DNA of 64,000 nucleotides from Pseudomonas sp. P8_241 (GCF_034008315.1 NZ_CP125377.1:5582501-5646500); one strand, 5' to 3'; shown: positions 50,752-61,413, counted from the stretch's first letter. The notes: generated from the letters alone by a model not told the origin. Numbers and translations are program-made.

Positions 50752-51861
50752 TCAGGCACGAACCGTTGGCAACGCGTTCAACGCCCGTTCCCAGATCTGC
50801 CAGGTCCGCAGCCAGACCATCGCTCGCCAATCACTGTCGGCAGGGTAGAACTGCTCCAGCAGATTCAGTTTGATTGCCCGCCCCACCGTATCACTCGGGT
50901 TGCCATGCAGGTGCAGCCAATGGTCATCGCGCAGATGCCGGTGAACGTCCGGCCCGGGATAGGTCCCGCACTCGATGACAAACGGCATCAACCGAACATG
51001 CGGTAACGCATCGATCAACGCCTGTGAGGTGTAACCGGTGGCCGTCGCGGCCACCCCGGTTTCGCTCGTGGTGTCGGCACCGGTTTGCAGGCTATAGAGC
51101 CACGGACCGTAAATCGCTTGTGCATCCGCCAGTGCCGAATAGGCAGACTCGGTGATGGTCAACAGCATTGGATGCCCGTACTCACCCGCGCCCGTGTGCA
51201 AGTCGAAACACATCGCGACCTCAGCGTGGGCCACGTGCTTTTGCAAGATCTGATGCAGCGTGCGGTTCGACCAGCCAGGCGCGAGCCCGCCGTAGAACAG
51301 GCCATCGGGATGAGCATGCTGTCCGCCTTCGACAATCGACATCACCGCTGGCCAGCCATGCTGGCGAATCTGCTCGTCGAGCAAGGCATCGGCACGCTCG
51401 CGCTCCGGGCCGTGCAATTGCGCGCAGGCATAGATTTCATGCAGCGCGCTGTAGGCCTGGTTGTCCGGCAGCGAGCGCTGGAAGTTCAGGTGATTGCGAT
51501 TGAGGTCGATGTTGTCTTCGTTGACTCGACGCAGCCAAGCCATGCCCCAGGGGTTGATGGCATGGATCATCACCACAGCGACGTCCGCAGGCAGGGAGCG
51601 CTTGCCCAGTTCCTGCAACCATTGGGTCTGACAACCCGAACCATAAAAACCTTCGACCCCGTGGGTACCGCTCAACGCGATCAGCAAACGCTTGGCGCCA
51701 GGATCACCCAGCACCGCGACATCGGTGCTCAAGGTCTCGCCGAACGGCCCTTTGAGCGGATGGAGGTACTCGGTCAGCGTCGCGCCAGCGCCGGTCGCCG
51801 CGACAAGAAACTGTTCGCGCTGGGTACGATAGCTGGGCTGGGTCGGGAATTCGGTTTGCAT
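50752..51861 (-). CDS. DUF2817 M14-like metallopeptidase
   Basis: 369 residues from the ATG at 51861, with GAGG 6 bp upstream. SGTHGVEGFYGS carries a His and Glu placed as the zinc ligands of the carboxypeptidase fold, and FDLHTGAGEYGHP a further His. It has no signal peptide, so it is probably cytosolic. It is divergent from gamma-glutamyltransferase. Confidence 0.85.
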   Translation of the reverse strand: MQTEFPTQPSYRTQREQFLVAATGAGATLTEYLHPLKGPFGETLSTDVAVLGDPGAKRLLIALSGTHGVEGFYGSGCQTQWLQELGKRSLPADVAVVMIHAINPWGMAWLRRVNEDNIDLNRNHLNFQRSLPDNQAYSALHEIYACAQLHGPERERADALLDEQIRQHGWPAVMSIVEGGQHAHPDGLFYGGLAPGWSNRTLHQILQKHVAHAEVAMCFDLHTGAGEYGHPMLLTITESAYSALADAQAIYGPWLYSLQTGADTTSETGVAATATGYTSQALIDALPHVRLMPFVIECGTYPGPDVHRHLRDDHWLHLHGNPSDTVGRAIKLNLLEQFYPADSDWRAMVWLRTWQIWERALNALPTVRA

Positions 51862-52027
51862 GTACGCCTCTTGTAGATCTTCTGGCCTGCCTGGTGCCAA
51901 CGACCCTACAGAAAATCCGGTCGCCCATGAAGGACAAAAACAATTTGCCGCAGAAGCTGGTTTGCGTCCGCCCCGGTCGGCCTTTAGAGTCCATTGATCT
52001 TGTATCCAACGGACGGAGTATTTTCGC

Positions 52028-53860
52028 GTGTTCTCAGCCTTCCCTTTGAGCCGCTTTCGCCTGTCAGACCTCGCGCTCGTCGCCAGTGCTTTAACCCTGA
52101 CCGCGTGTCATAACGCTTCGGCGCCGACGTTGCCCATCGCACCGGAAAGCGCTTCGGGCTATCGCACCGACCTGCAAACCCGCCACGCCGAAAAATACAT
52201 GGCGGCCGCCGCCAACCCGCTGGCCGCTGAAGCCGGACGCGAGATGTTGCGCCAGGGCGGCTCGGCCATCGATGCGGCGATTGCGATGCAAGCCGTGTTG
52301 ACGCTGGTCGAACCACAATCATCGGGCATTGGCGGTGGCGCGCTGATCGTGCTCTGGGATGGCAAATCCGTGCGCACCTACGATGGTCGCGAAACCGCGC
52401 CGGCCGGTGCCACCGAGAAGCTTTTCCTGCAAGCCGACGGGCAACCCATGGGGTTCACCCAAGCGCAGATTGGCGGTCGCTCGGTGGGGACGCCGGGTGT
52501 CTTGCGCGCCCTGGAACTGGCTCATCAAAAACACGGCCGACTGCCTTGGTCGAAACTGTTTGATCCGGCGATAACACTCGCCGAACAAGGCTTCGTCATT
52601 TCCCCACGCCTGCACCGGTTGATCGCTGCGGACTCATCGATGCAGCGCTCACCCGACATGATGGCCTACTTTCGCAACGCCGATGGCACCCCGAAAGCCA
52701 CAGGCACCGTGCTGAAAAATCCGGCCTTGGCCGCCTTGTACAAACGTATTGCCCATGAAGGTCCCGATGCTCTCTACAAAGGCGCTGTCGCCCAAGAGAT
52801 CGTGGCCAAGGTTCAAGGTCACAGCAACCCGGGAAGTCTGTCGCTGAGCGACCTCAGCGGCTATCAGGCCAAGGAACGCGCGCCGCTGTGCACCGACTAC
52901 AAACGCTGGCAGGTTTGCGGCATGCCACCGCCGTCGTCGGGCGGCATTGCCGTGGCGCAAATCCTGGGCACGTTGCAAGCCCTGGAAACGCGTGATCAAC
53001 GCCTGGCACTGGCGCCGATGAAACCGGTTAAAACCGACTTTCCGGCCGGCATCGAGCCAACGCCGCAAGCCGTGCACCTGATCGCCGAAGCCGAGCGTCT
53101 GGCCTACGCCGACCGTGCGCAGTACCTGGCCGATAGCGATTTCGTGCCCGTACCGGTCAAAGGCCTGCTCGATCCGGCTTACCTCGTCAGCCGTGCCGCC
53201 CTGATCGGGGAACGCAGCATGGGCACCGCCAACCCCGGCACACCGCCAGGCGTTCAGGTTGCCTACGCGCCAGACCGTTCGCCGCTGCGCATCTCTACCT
53301 CGCAAGTGGTGGCGGTCGATGACGCCGGTGGCGCTGTGTCCATGACCACCACCATCGAATCGGCATTCGGTTCCCACGTGATGGTCCAGGGTTTTCTACT
53401 CAACAACGAGATGACCGATTTCTCGTTTATCCCCGAAGAGAACGGGCAGAAAGTCGCCAACCGCGTCGAACCTGGCAAACGCCCACGCTCGTCCATGGCC
53501 CCCACCTTGATCTTCGATCGCCAGAGCGGCGAATTTCTAGCCACGGTCGGTTCTCCCGGCGGCTCGCAAATCATCGAATACGTCGCCAAATCCACCATCG
53601 GACTGCTCGACTGGAACCTCGATGCACAAGCCGCCATCAACCTGCCGAACTTCGGTAGCCGCAACGGCCCCACGGAACTGGAGCGCGGCCAATTCAGCCA
53701 GACGCTGATTCAGGCGCTGAAGGACAAAGGGCACACGGTGAGTGAAATCGACATGACCAGCGGCACCCAGGCGATTGTGCGTGTGAAGGATGCGCGAGGG
53801 AAAACATCATTGGCAGGTGGCGCGGACCCACGACGTGAGGGGCTGGCACTGGGGGATTGA
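52028..53860 (+). CDS. ggt: Gamma-glutamyltransferase
   Basis: 610 residues from a GTG at 52028. The N-terminus is a lipoprotein-type signal (ALTLTAC, Cys27), so the enzyme may be membrane-anchored rather than free in the periplasm as in E. coli. Thr424 in ISTSQVVAVDD aligns with the self-cleavage nucleophile, and LLNNEMTDFS follows. It hydrolyses or transfers the gamma-glutamyl group of glutathione. Confidence 0.92.
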   Translation: MFSAFPLSRFRLSDLALVASALTLTACHNASAPTLPIAPESASGYRTDLQTRHAEKYMAAAANPLAAEAGREMLRQGGSAIDAAIAMQAVLTLVEPQSSGIGGGALIVLWDGKSVRTYDGRETAPAGATEKLFLQADGQPMGFTQAQIGGRSVGTPGVLRALELAHQKHGRLPWSKLFDPAITLAEQGFVISPRLHRLIAADSSMQRSPDMMAYFRNADGTPKATGTVLKNPALAALYKRIAHEGPDALYKGAVAQEIVAKVQGHSNPGSLSLSDLSGYQAKERAPLCTDYKRWQVCGMPPPSSGGIAVAQILGTLQALETRDQRLALAPMKPVKTDFPAGIEPTPQAVHLIAEAERLAYADRAQYLADSDFVPVPVKGLLDPAYLVSRAALIGERSMGTANPGTPPGVQVAYAPDRSPLRISTSQVVAVDDAGGAVSMTTTIESAFGSHVMVQGFLLNNEMTDFSFIPEENGQKVANRVEPGKRPRSSMAPTLIFDRQSGEFLATVGSPGGSQIIEYVAKSTIGLLDWNLDAQAAINLPNFGSRNGPTELERGQFSQTLIQALKDKGHTVSEIDMTSGTQAIVRVKDARGKTSLAGGADPRREGLALGD

Positions 53861-53878
53861 ATCGCACGCGGGAATGCG

Positions 53879-53908
53879 AAAGGGCTTACCGGTTGGCAGG
53901 CCCTTTTT
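53879..53908. terminator. Terminator between convergent ggt and ddl
   Basis: AAAGGGC pairs with GCCCTTT, extended by ACC/GGC pairs, and is followed by TTTTT. It probably works in both directions. Confidence 0.82.
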
Positions 53909-53914
53909 ACCGGC

Positions 53915-55009
53915 TTAACGACTGATCTTCAACGCCTGCCTGTCCTGATGTTTCTCCAGTGCCAACTCGATCAAACGCGTTACCAATTCGCTATAGGTCA
54001 TACCGGTGGCCTGCCAGAGTTTCGGGTACATGCTGATGCGGGTGAAGCCGGGAAGCGAGTTGATCTCGTTGATCAATACTTCACCGTTGTCGGTCAGGAA
54101 CACGTCGACGCGGGCCAGTCCCGAGCAACCGAGTAGGTGGAATGCTTCAACTGCCATGGCACGAATGCGCTCGCTGGCTTCGGGGCTGATGTTGGCTGGC
54201 ACCACCACCTCGGCCGCCTGAGCATCGATGTATTTGCTGTCATAAGAGTAGAAGCCGCTGCGCACGATGATTTCACCGCAGCCGCTGGCAATGGCGTCTT
54301 CGTTGCCGAGCACCGCGCACTCGATTTCGCGGCCGCTGACGGCGGATTCGATCAAAACCTTGGTGTCGAAACTCAACGCCAGTTCCACCGCTGCGATGTA
54401 TTCAGCCTCATCGGCAACCTTGCTCACCCCCACTGACGAGCCCTGATTCGCCGGTTTGACGAACAGCGGCGAGCCCAGCTTCCCCTGTACCTCGGCAAAC
54501 CCCGAACGCACTGCCGTGGCGCGATTGAGGGTCACGAACGGCGTGACCGCCAAACCGGCATCGCGCAGCAGGCGCTTGCTGATGTCCTTGTCCATGCACA
54601 CGGCCGAGCCGAGCACATCGGAACCGACAAACGGCAAGTCGGCCATGCGCAGCAAGCCCTGGAGACAACCGTCCTCACCAAGGGTGCCATGGACAATCGG
54701 GAAGATTACATCGACATGGCCCAGCAGTTCCTGGCTGGAAGTTTCCACCAGTTGCTGACTGGCTTTACCCGGCACTACAGCCAATTCGCGGTTGGACTGA
54801 TTGAGTGCGATCAGCGCCGGGTTTTCCTGATTCAACAGGAAACTCGAAGGATCGTTAAGGTGCCAGTGGCCTTGCTTGTCGATGCCGATCAGCACCGGTT
54901 CGAAACGCGAACGATCCAGCGCATCGACGATGTTTTTCGCCGATTGCAATGACACTTCATGCTCCGCCGAACGGCCCCCGAAAATGATCCCCACACGCAA
55001 CTTGCTCAT
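53915..55009 (-). CDS. ddl: D-alanine--D-alanine ligase
   Basis: 364 residues, the DdlA length class. [19 protein letters not shown] opens the protein; GSSVGVSKV is the ATP-binding loop and [11 protein letters not shown] the C-terminal metal-binding motif. It makes D-Ala-D-Ala for peptidoglycan. It stands apart from the mur-fts cluster, so it is probably the second Ddl of the genome (inference). Confidence 0.95.
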   Translation of the reverse strand: MSKLRVGIIFGGRSAEHEVSLQSAKNIVDALDRSRFEPVLIGIDKQGHWHLNDPSSFLLNQENPALIALNQSNRELAVVPGKASQQLVETSSQELLGHVDVIFPIVHGTLGEDGCLQGLLRMADLPFVGSDVLGSAVCMDKDISKRLLRDAGLAVTPFVTLNRATAVRSGFAEVQGKLGSPLFVKPANQGSSVGVSKVADEAEYIAAVELALSFDTKVLIESAVSGREIECAVLGNEDAIASGCGEIIVRSGFYSYDSKYIDAQAAEVVVPANISPEASERIRAMAVEAFHLLGCSGLARVDVFLTDNGEVLINEINSLPGFTRISMYPKLWQATGMTYSELVTRLIELALEKHQDRQALKISR

Positions 55010-55055
55010 CGCTTGGCCTCATTGTAAATGTGCTGATGGCTTGGATCGAACCACG

Positions 55056-55655
55056 TTACGGCTGCAAAGCCTTGCCGTCCACCGGGTCGCCAATCTTCAG
55101 GAAATGCCCACCCGCCACATGGTGCAAAGTGCGCAACGAGTCATGACCTTCGAAATGCCAGCGGCCGTCGCTGAAGACACGCTCATCCGCCTGGGCCGCA
55201 ATCACTTCGGCCAGGAACAGGTCGTATTGTTGATGATTATCGGGCTCGGGCAGAAGACGGCATTCCAGCCAAGCGACGCAGCCTTCGAGCATCGGCGCAG
55301 CGATCCGTTCGCCTTCGAAGGTCTGCAAACCGTAGGCATCAAACTTGTCCCGGCCCTGACTCCGGGTCAGTTCCAGGCCGGAGGTCGAGCCAACGGTCTG
55401 GACGATATCGGCTTGGGCGGCACAAGGCACGTTGAGTACAAAGGTGCCCGAGGCCTCTAGCAAGTGGCGTGTCCAAGTGGACTTGTCCAGCACCACGGCG
55501 ATTTTCGGCGGCTCGAAATCCAGCGGCATGGCCCAGGCTGCGGCCATGATATTGCGCTGCCCATTGTGGGTTGCGCTGACCAACACGGTCGGCCCGTGAT
55601 TGAGCAGACGATAGGCCTTGGACAAGGGAACGGGGCGGCGGTGGGAAGCGCTCAT
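55056..55655 (-). CDS. Flavin reductase-family protein
   Basis: 199 residues from the ATG at 55655, with GGAG 9 bp upstream. The FMN-binding split-barrel pattern (NIMAAAWAMPLDFEPPKIAVVLDKSTWTR) is clear. It may supply reduced flavin or act as an FMN-binding oxidoreductase; the partner is unknown. Confidence 0.87.
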   Translation of the reverse strand: MSASHRRPVPLSKAYRLLNHGPTVLVSATHNGQRNIMAAAWAMPLDFEPPKIAVVLDKSTWTRHLLEASGTFVLNVPCAAQADIVQTVGSTSGLELTRSQGRDKFDAYGLQTFEGERIAAPMLEGCVAWLECRLLPEPDNHQQYDLFLAEVIAAQADERVFSDGRWHFEGHDSLRTLHHVAGGHFLKIGDPVDGKALQP

Positions 55656-55718
55656 GGAAGTTTGCTCCTTGGGCAAAGGAGCAGATTGTAGCGATCTTCC
55701 AAATACGATGGCGTTGAA

Positions 55719-57035
55719 TCAACCGGTCAACTGATTGGCAAACTGCCCCACCGCATTGACCACCTTCTGCGCGCCGTCCTGGATCTCGACAATCACCGTA
55801 CCCGCCTCCGCGGCCAGCGCCAACCCCTGCTCGGCCTGGAGCTTGCCGTCAGTCATCAGCGACACGGCATTGCGCGCCATGTCCTGGTTCTGACGCACTA
55901 CAAGGACGATTTCGTCAGTGGCCTGGCTAGTGCGTGAAGCCAGTTGCCGGACCTCGTCCGCCACCACGGCAAACCCCCTACCCTGCTCACCTGCGCGGGC
56001 CGCTTCGATGGCCGCATTGAGCGCCAGCAAGTTGGTCTGCTCAGCAATGCCGCTGATGGTTTTGACGATGGTGCCGATCACCAGCGACTGCTCATTCAGG
56101 GCTTCAATACCATCTCCGGCCGTTTGCATGTGTTTGGCCAGGTCACGCATCACATCGACTGCCTGGGTGACCACGGCGTTACCGCGCTGGGCGCTTTGGT
56201 CGGTTTGCTTTGATGTGCTGTAGGCAATGTTGGCGGCTTCGGCCACCGCTTGTTCCTGATTGACCTGATCGGTAATCACCGTGGCGAATTTCACCACTTT
56301 GTACAACGTGTTGTTGGCATCGACCACCGGGTTGTAGGAAGCCTCCAGCCAGACCGTACGACCATGACTGTCGATCCGTTTGAAGCGATCAGCCACGTAC
56401 TCGCCCGCATTCAATCGGCGCCAGAAATTCTGGTACTCGCCGCTGTTGTACTCTTCCGGCATACAAAACGTGCGGTGATGTTTGCCCCTGATCTGCGCCA
56501 GGCTGTAGCCCATACCGCTGAGGAAGCGGTCGTTGGCGGTGAGCACATTGCCATTGAGGTCGAACTCGATCACCGCTGTAGAGCGGACCAGCGCACCAAT
56601 GAGGTTCTCGTGGTCTCGGGAAGACTCGATGGTACGCGTCAGGTCGCTGGAGAAAATCGAGAAGTGCTTGATCCGCCCGCCAGCGCTGCGCACCGGTTGC
56701 AAGATCGAACGCAACCAGGCTTCCTGACCCGTGCCGCGCAGCAGGCGCACGGTGCCGGCAAAGTGCTCGCCACGAATCAATGCATTCTTGAAACGCTGCT
56801 GGAACTCGTCGTTTTTCACATGACCAGGAACAACGTCGTCAATGTGTCGCCCGATCAAGTCGACGCTCTTGTAATGCATCTCATCGAGGAAGTTCTGATT
56901 GACCGACTGAACCCGCCCCTCACTGTCGAGGGTCAGCACCAGCATTTCGCTTTCCAGACTTTCCTTCACTTGTTGAAGGCTGGAGAGTTCTTCACGAAGG
57001 GCCGACAGCTCCTGCTTCAAGCGTTTATTGAACAT
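55719..57035 (-). CDS. BdlA-like soluble chemoreceptor with two PAS domains
   Basis: 438 residues from the ATG at 57035. An N-terminal coiled coil (1-35) precedes PAS1 (about 35-140) and PAS2 (about 155-270), then the methyl-accepting signalling domain with the conserved hairpin tip ([34 protein letters not shown]). There is no membrane segment. This layout is that of BdlA, the P. aeruginosa biofilm dispersion protein. Orthology to BdlA is not proven, since pseudomonads have several such proteins. Confidence 0.9.
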   Translation of the reverse strand: MFNKRLKQELSALREELSSLQQVKESLESEMLVLTLDSEGRVQSVNQNFLDEMHYKSVDLIGRHIDDVVPGHVKNDEFQQRFKNALIRGEHFAGTVRLLRGTGQEAWLRSILQPVRSAGGRIKHFSIFSSDLTRTIESSRDHENLIGALVRSTAVIEFDLNGNVLTANDRFLSGMGYSLAQIRGKHHRTFCMPEEYNSGEYQNFWRRLNAGEYVADRFKRIDSHGRTVWLEASYNPVVDANNTLYKVVKFATVITDQVNQEQAVAEAANIAYSTSKQTDQSAQRGNAVVTQAVDVMRDLAKHMQTAGDGIEALNEQSLVIGTIVKTISGIAEQTNLLALNAAIEAARAGEQGRGFAVVADEVRQLASRTSQATDEIVLVVRQNQDMARNAVSLMTDGKLQAEQGLALAAEAGTVIVEIQDGAQKVVNAVGQFANQLTG

Positions 57036-57163
57036 GGAAAGCACCGATGGACAGGTTAGAAAGCGATATGCAGCCTAATCATCGGCCTTGAGGATCTTTT
57101 CTGAAGAGCGCTTCAACGCTGTCCTACACAAAATAAACGCCTCACCTTTGGCAAACCTGCCTA

Positions 57164-58477
57164 TCAGGTAACGCCCGCCGCCGTGCAACGCCCAATGTTT
57201 GGCATGCGCGCACCGAAATACGCGGCACTGCCAACGCCCACCGCCCCCATCACCGCACTGAACATCACACAGACCCATGGGCTCCACGGCATCAGACCGA
57301 TCAGTAACAGCGGTGTGACACTTGCCCAGGCGGCGTAGGCAATGTTGTAGGTAAAGGAAATGCCTGAAACGCGAACCCGTGCTGGAAACAGGTTGACCAT
57401 CACAGACGGCACCGCGCCGACCACACCACAGCAAAGACCCGCAATCACGTAGGCCAGGCCGATCCAGTTGCCACCCGTGATCAGGCAGGTGTAAAGCACC
57501 CCGATCCCCAGCGGCAGCAACAGGCTATAAAGCATCACCGTACGCCAGGCGCCAATGCGGTCGACCAGTAATCCGGCAAGGACGCAGCCTATGTTCAGAA
57601 AAACAATGCCCAGCGCGCTCAGACCGAAGGTATGGCTGGCAGTCATGCCAAAGGCTTTCTGCATCATGGTCGGGGTGATGACCACGAACACGACCACCGC
57701 CGAGGTCAGCACGCAGGTGAGGATCATGGCCGGCAAGATCGCCAGGCGATGCTCGCGCAGGACCGTACGCAATGGCAATTCGGCCGCTGTTTCGCGCTGC
57801 GCCTGCATCGCCATGAACACCGGTGTTTCACTGAGCCAGCGGCGCAACCAGACGCCAATCACGCCGAACACACCGCCCAACAGGAATGGGTAGCGCCAGG
57901 CGTAATCAAGAATTTCCGCCGGTGTGAACGCCTGCGCCAGAAACGTCGCGGTCAACGCGCCGATCAAATAGCCAAACGTCAGCCCCGCCTGCAAAAAGCC
58001 CAAGGCATAACCGCGATGGCCCACCGGCGCATGTTCGGCGACAAACACCCAGGCACTCGGCACTTCGCCGCCCACCGCGGCGCCTTGGAGCACGCGCAAC
58101 AGCAACAACAGCAACGGCGCGAAATAGCCGATCTGGGCGTAGGTCGGCATGATCCCGATCAACAGGCACGGCAGCGCCATCATCAGGATGCTCAGACTGA
58201 AGACTTTCTTGCGCCCCAGTTGATCGGCGAAATGCGCCATCAGGATGCCACCCAGCGGCCGCGCCAGGTAGCCGGTGACGAAGATCCCGAAGCTTTGCAG
58301 CAGACGCAGCCACTCGGGCATTTCCGGTGGGAAGAACAGCTGGCTCAGCGTCAGCGCGAAAAACACGAAAATGATGAAATCGTAGATTTCCAGCGCCCCG
58401 CCAAGGGCTGCAAGCCCCAGGGTCTTGTAGTCCGAGCGATTGAACGGCGCCGGGCGCGAATCGGTGTTGGCAGTCAT
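57164..58477 (-). CDS. MFS transporter, metabolite:H+ symporter (MHS) type
   Basis: 437 residues from the ATG at 58477. ALEIYDFIIFVFFA and the motif MAHFADQLGRKKVF with RVLQGAAVGGEVPSAWVFVAEHAP fit the MHS/citrate-proline permease subfamily. It likely imports an organic acid or betaine-like solute. It is divergent from the AtoE-like gene. Confidence 0.88.
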   Translation of the reverse strand: MTANTDSRPAPFNRSDYKTLGLAALGGALEIYDFIIFVFFALTLSQLFFPPEMPEWLRLLQSFGIFVTGYLARPLGGILMAHFADQLGRKKVFSLSILMMALPCLLIGIMPTYAQIGYFAPLLLLLLRVLQGAAVGGEVPSAWVFVAEHAPVGHRGYALGFLQAGLTFGYLIGALTATFLAQAFTPAEILDYAWRYPFLLGGVFGVIGVWLRRWLSETPVFMAMQAQRETAAELPLRTVLREHRLAILPAMILTCVLTSAVVVFVVITPTMMQKAFGMTASHTFGLSALGIVFLNIGCVLAGLLVDRIGAWRTVMLYSLLLPLGIGVLYTCLITGGNWIGLAYVIAGLCCGVVGAVPSVMVNLFPARVRVSGISFTYNIAYAAWASVTPLLLIGLMPWSPWVCVMFSAVMGAVGVGSAAYFGARMPNIGRCTAAGVT

Positions 58478-58675
58478 GAAGAGAACTCTGGCAGGCAAAA
58501 ACCAAGGCGCTCATGGTCTACGCAAACGCGCCCGCGGACAACCCGTTAGACCAAAGTCCCATAGCCGCAAATCAGGCCCGCAAAAAATGCCGGGGTGAAT
58601 TAATGTTGGCGTCTGTCCAGACGGGTCGCTGCGGCCCCGAAGACCACAACAAACATAAAAATTCGAGGTACTCCC

Positions 58676-60094
58676 GTGGCCGCTGATATCGAAGATACCC
58701 GCTCCGCCCGTTTTGCCCTGCGCTGTTCAAGTTTCGCCGAACGCTGGTTCCCTGACTCCTGGGTGTTCGCGGCACTGGCCGTGATTATCGTCGCCCTCGC
58801 CACCCTTGCGATGGGCGCCAAACCCACCGACGCGGCCATGGCGTTCGGCGATGGCTTCTGGAGCCTGATCCCGTTCACCATGCAAATGGCCTTCGTGGTG
58901 ATCGGTGGCTATGTGGTTGCCAGTTCGCCTCCGGCAGTGAAGTTGATCGACCGCCTGGCGAAGATCCCGAAAAACGGTCGTTCCGCCGTGGCCTGGGTGG
59001 CATTGATTTCGATGGTTGCCTCGCTGTTGAACTGGGGCTTGTCGCTGGTGTTCGGCGGGTTGCTGGTGCGCGCTCTCGCCCGCCGTGCCGACCTGAAAAT
59101 GGACTATCGCGCTGCGGGTGCTGCGGCCTATCTGGGTCTCGGTGCCGTGTGGGCATTGGGCCTTTCGTCGTCCGCCGCGCAATTGCAGGCCAATCCCGCC
59201 AGCCTGCCGCCATCAATTCTGTCGATCACCGGGGTGATTCCTTTCACCCAGACGATCTTCCTGTGGCAATCGGGCGTAATGTTACTGGCCTTGATTGTCA
59301 TTTCGCTGATCATCGCGTACGCCACCGCGCCTGGCCCGAACACGGCGCGCGATGCCAAGGCCTGTGGCATCGACCCCAGCTTCAACCTGCCGCCCCTGCA
59401 ACCGCGCACTCGTCCAGGCGAATGGCTGGAACACAGCCCGCTGTTGACCATTGTGCTGGTGCTGCTGGCGGGTGGCTGGCTGTTCCACGAGTTTTCGACC
59501 AAACCGGCAATCACTGCGATTTCCGGGCTGAACACCTACAACTTCCTGTTCATCATGCTCGGTGCGCTGCTGCACTGGCGTCCGCGCAGCTTCCTCGACG
59601 CGGTGTCCCGTGCGGTGCCGACCACCACCGGCGTGCTGATCCAGTTCCCGCTGTACGGCTCGATTGCCGCATTGATGACCACGGTCAAAGGCGCCGACGC
59701 GCAAACTCTGGCGCACCATATCTCGTCTTTCTTCGTCAGCATTGCGTCCCACGACACCTATGCGCTGCTGATGGGGGTGTACTCGGCGATCCTCGGTTTC
59801 TTCATCCCGTCCGGCGGCGGCAAGTGGATCATTGAAGCGCCTTACGTGATGCAAGTCGCCAACGACCTGAACTATCACCTGGGCTGGGCGGTGCAAATCT
59901 ATAACGCTGCTGAAGCCCTGCCCAACCTGATCAACCCGTTTTACATGCTACCGCTGCTGGGCGTACTGGGGTTGAAGGCGCGAGACCTGATCGGCTTCTC
60001 GTTCGTGCAGCTGCTGGTGCACACGCCACTGGTGCTGTTTCTGCTGTGGGCGCTGGGAACAACGCTGGCGTACACGCCGCCAGTGATGCCGTAA
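58676..60094 (+). CDS. Short-chain fatty acid transporter (AtoE/TIGR00366 family)
   Basis: 472 residues from a GTG at 58676, with GAGG 8 bp upstream. RFALRCSSFAERWFPDSWVFA is the typical opening, with about twelve hydrophobic segments. E. coli AtoE imports butyrate-type acids. No atoD/atoA CoA-transferase genes are adjacent. Confidence 0.9.
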   Translation: MAADIEDTRSARFALRCSSFAERWFPDSWVFAALAVIIVALATLAMGAKPTDAAMAFGDGFWSLIPFTMQMAFVVIGGYVVASSPPAVKLIDRLAKIPKNGRSAVAWVALISMVASLLNWGLSLVFGGLLVRALARRADLKMDYRAAGAAAYLGLGAVWALGLSSSAAQLQANPASLPPSILSITGVIPFTQTIFLWQSGVMLLALIVISLIIAYATAPGPNTARDAKACGIDPSFNLPPLQPRTRPGEWLEHSPLLTIVLVLLAGGWLFHEFSTKPAITAISGLNTYNFLFIMLGALLHWRPRSFLDAVSRAVPTTTGVLIQFPLYGSIAALMTTVKGADAQTLAHHISSFFVSIASHDTYALLMGVYSAILGFFIPSGGGKWIIEAPYVMQVANDLNYHLGWAVQIYNAAEALPNLINPFYMLPLLGVLGLKARDLIGFSFVQLLVHTPLVLFLLWALGTTLAYTPPVMP

Positions 60095-60309
60095 GAAAAG
60101 CGCAGGTTGCCTGCGCCATCGACTTCCCCCTTCGTCTGCCTGGCCACCGACTGCTTGTGTCGAGGGCCAGGCCTGAAAAGCCGAAAGAACCTTCTTACAA
60201 CACGTGCGGTGTTATCTCACTGAGTGCAAGGGCTAGTCCTGATTCTTCGACGCTGTGGACTTGAATTAACCTGAGTCGGACATTCAAACACCAACCCAAG
60301 GAAGATCCG

Positions 60310-60630
60310 ATGACCCCGATATCCAGGACACTCGAAGAGTTGATCAATGAAATTTATCAGGACGGCAAGGTATCGGTCGTTGAGTACCGAAACCTGCGAG
60401 ACGATGCCGATCGTCGAATGGACGTTGTGGTGCGCGAGTTTGGCCAGCACAACACTGTGACTGCTTTCCAGAAAGCAATGGATGTCGCCATGCAGTTGCT
60501 GCAGACAGCTGTCATTGATGCCAAAAAAGCCAAACTGACCGATACCGGCGAAGCAATCGTCAAGGACGCGGTAACCGCACAAGTTGAATACCTGCGTGCC
60601 GGCAGCCAACTGGCATTGCGTCTGCTGTAA
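60310..60630 (+). CDS. Small hypothetical helical protein
   Basis: 106 residues, mostly helical (TLEELINEIYQDGKVSVVEYRNLRDDADRR), with AGGA 7 bp before the ATG and a terminator after it. I do not recognise it. It is not exported and has no catalytic motif. Confidence 0.65.
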   Translation: MTPISRTLEELINEIYQDGKVSVVEYRNLRDDADRRMDVVVREFGQHNTVTAFQKAMDVAMQLLQTAVIDAKKAKLTDTGEAIVKDAVTAQVEYLRAGSQLALRLL

Positions 60631-60679
60631 TCCTTTTCCAATATCTTGATCCGCCATCCCTCGCCAAGGCTGTGATCAA

Positions 60680-60724
60680 ACGGTATTTCCTCTGTCTTCA
60701 ACAGTGGAAATACCGTTCTTTTTT
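60680..60724 (+). terminator. Terminator after the small helical protein gene
   Basis: CGGTATTTCC and GGAAATACCG pair around a 15 nt loop and are followed by TTCTTTTTT. Confidence 0.85.
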
Positions 60725-60768
60725 GCCTATGCCCTTGGGCGTCAGCCAAGCCTTTCTCAACCGATGGA

Positions 60769-61413
60769 TTACTGCGAATCAACCGGACGCAAGCGGTACT
60801 GCGGTGGCAGCTGCTCGAAACCGCTAATGGTGGCGTTCAGGCTTTTCCAGCGACCATCCTTGATGCCGTAGATGCAACCGTGGATCGACAGGCTCTGTCC
60901 CCGGTGCCAGGCGTTCTGCACGATGCTGGTGTGGCCGACGTTAGCCACCTGCTGGATCACATTGAGTTCGCAGAGGCGGTCGACACGTTCCTCTTCGGTC
61001 GCGTACTTGGCCAGCTCGTCGCGTTTTTCGTAATACAGATCGCGGATCGAGCGCAGCCAGCCGTCGATCAGGCCCAACTGACGATCCTGCATCGAGGCAC
61101 GTACGCCGCCGCAGCCATAGTGACCGGTGACGAGAATGTGTTTGACCTTGAGCACGTCGACCGCGTACTGGATCACTGACAGGCAGTTCAGGTCGGTGTG
61201 CAACACCACGTTCGCCACGTTGCGGTGTACGAACAGGTCACCGGGCAGCATGCCCACAATCTCGTTCGCAGGCACACGGGCATCGGAACAACCGATCCAC
61301 AGGTATTCAGGTGTCTGCTGGCGGGCCAGTTTGGCGAAGAAGTCAGGATCTTCCTCCTTGATCGCATCGGCCCAACGCTCGTTGTTATCAATCAGATCTT
61401 GTAATTCGTTCAT
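60769..61413 (-). CDS. can: Beta-class carbonic anhydrase
   Basis: 214 residues. The zinc ligands Cys42, His98 and Cys101 and the catalytic Asp44/Arg46 pair are at exactly the E. coli Can positions (GCSDAR, GHYGCGG). It interconverts CO2 and bicarbonate. In P. aeruginosa it also follows the prs-ychF segment. Confidence 0.96.
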   Translation of the reverse strand: MNELQDLIDNNERWADAIKEEDPDFFAKLARQQTPEYLWIGCSDARVPANEIVGMLPGDLFVHRNVANVVLHTDLNCLSVIQYAVDVLKVKHILVTGHYGCGGVRASMQDRQLGLIDGWLRSIRDLYYEKRDELAKYATEEERVDRLCELNVIQQVANVGHTSIVQNAWHRGQSLSIHGCIYGIKDGRWKSLNATISGFEQLPPQYRLRPVDSQ

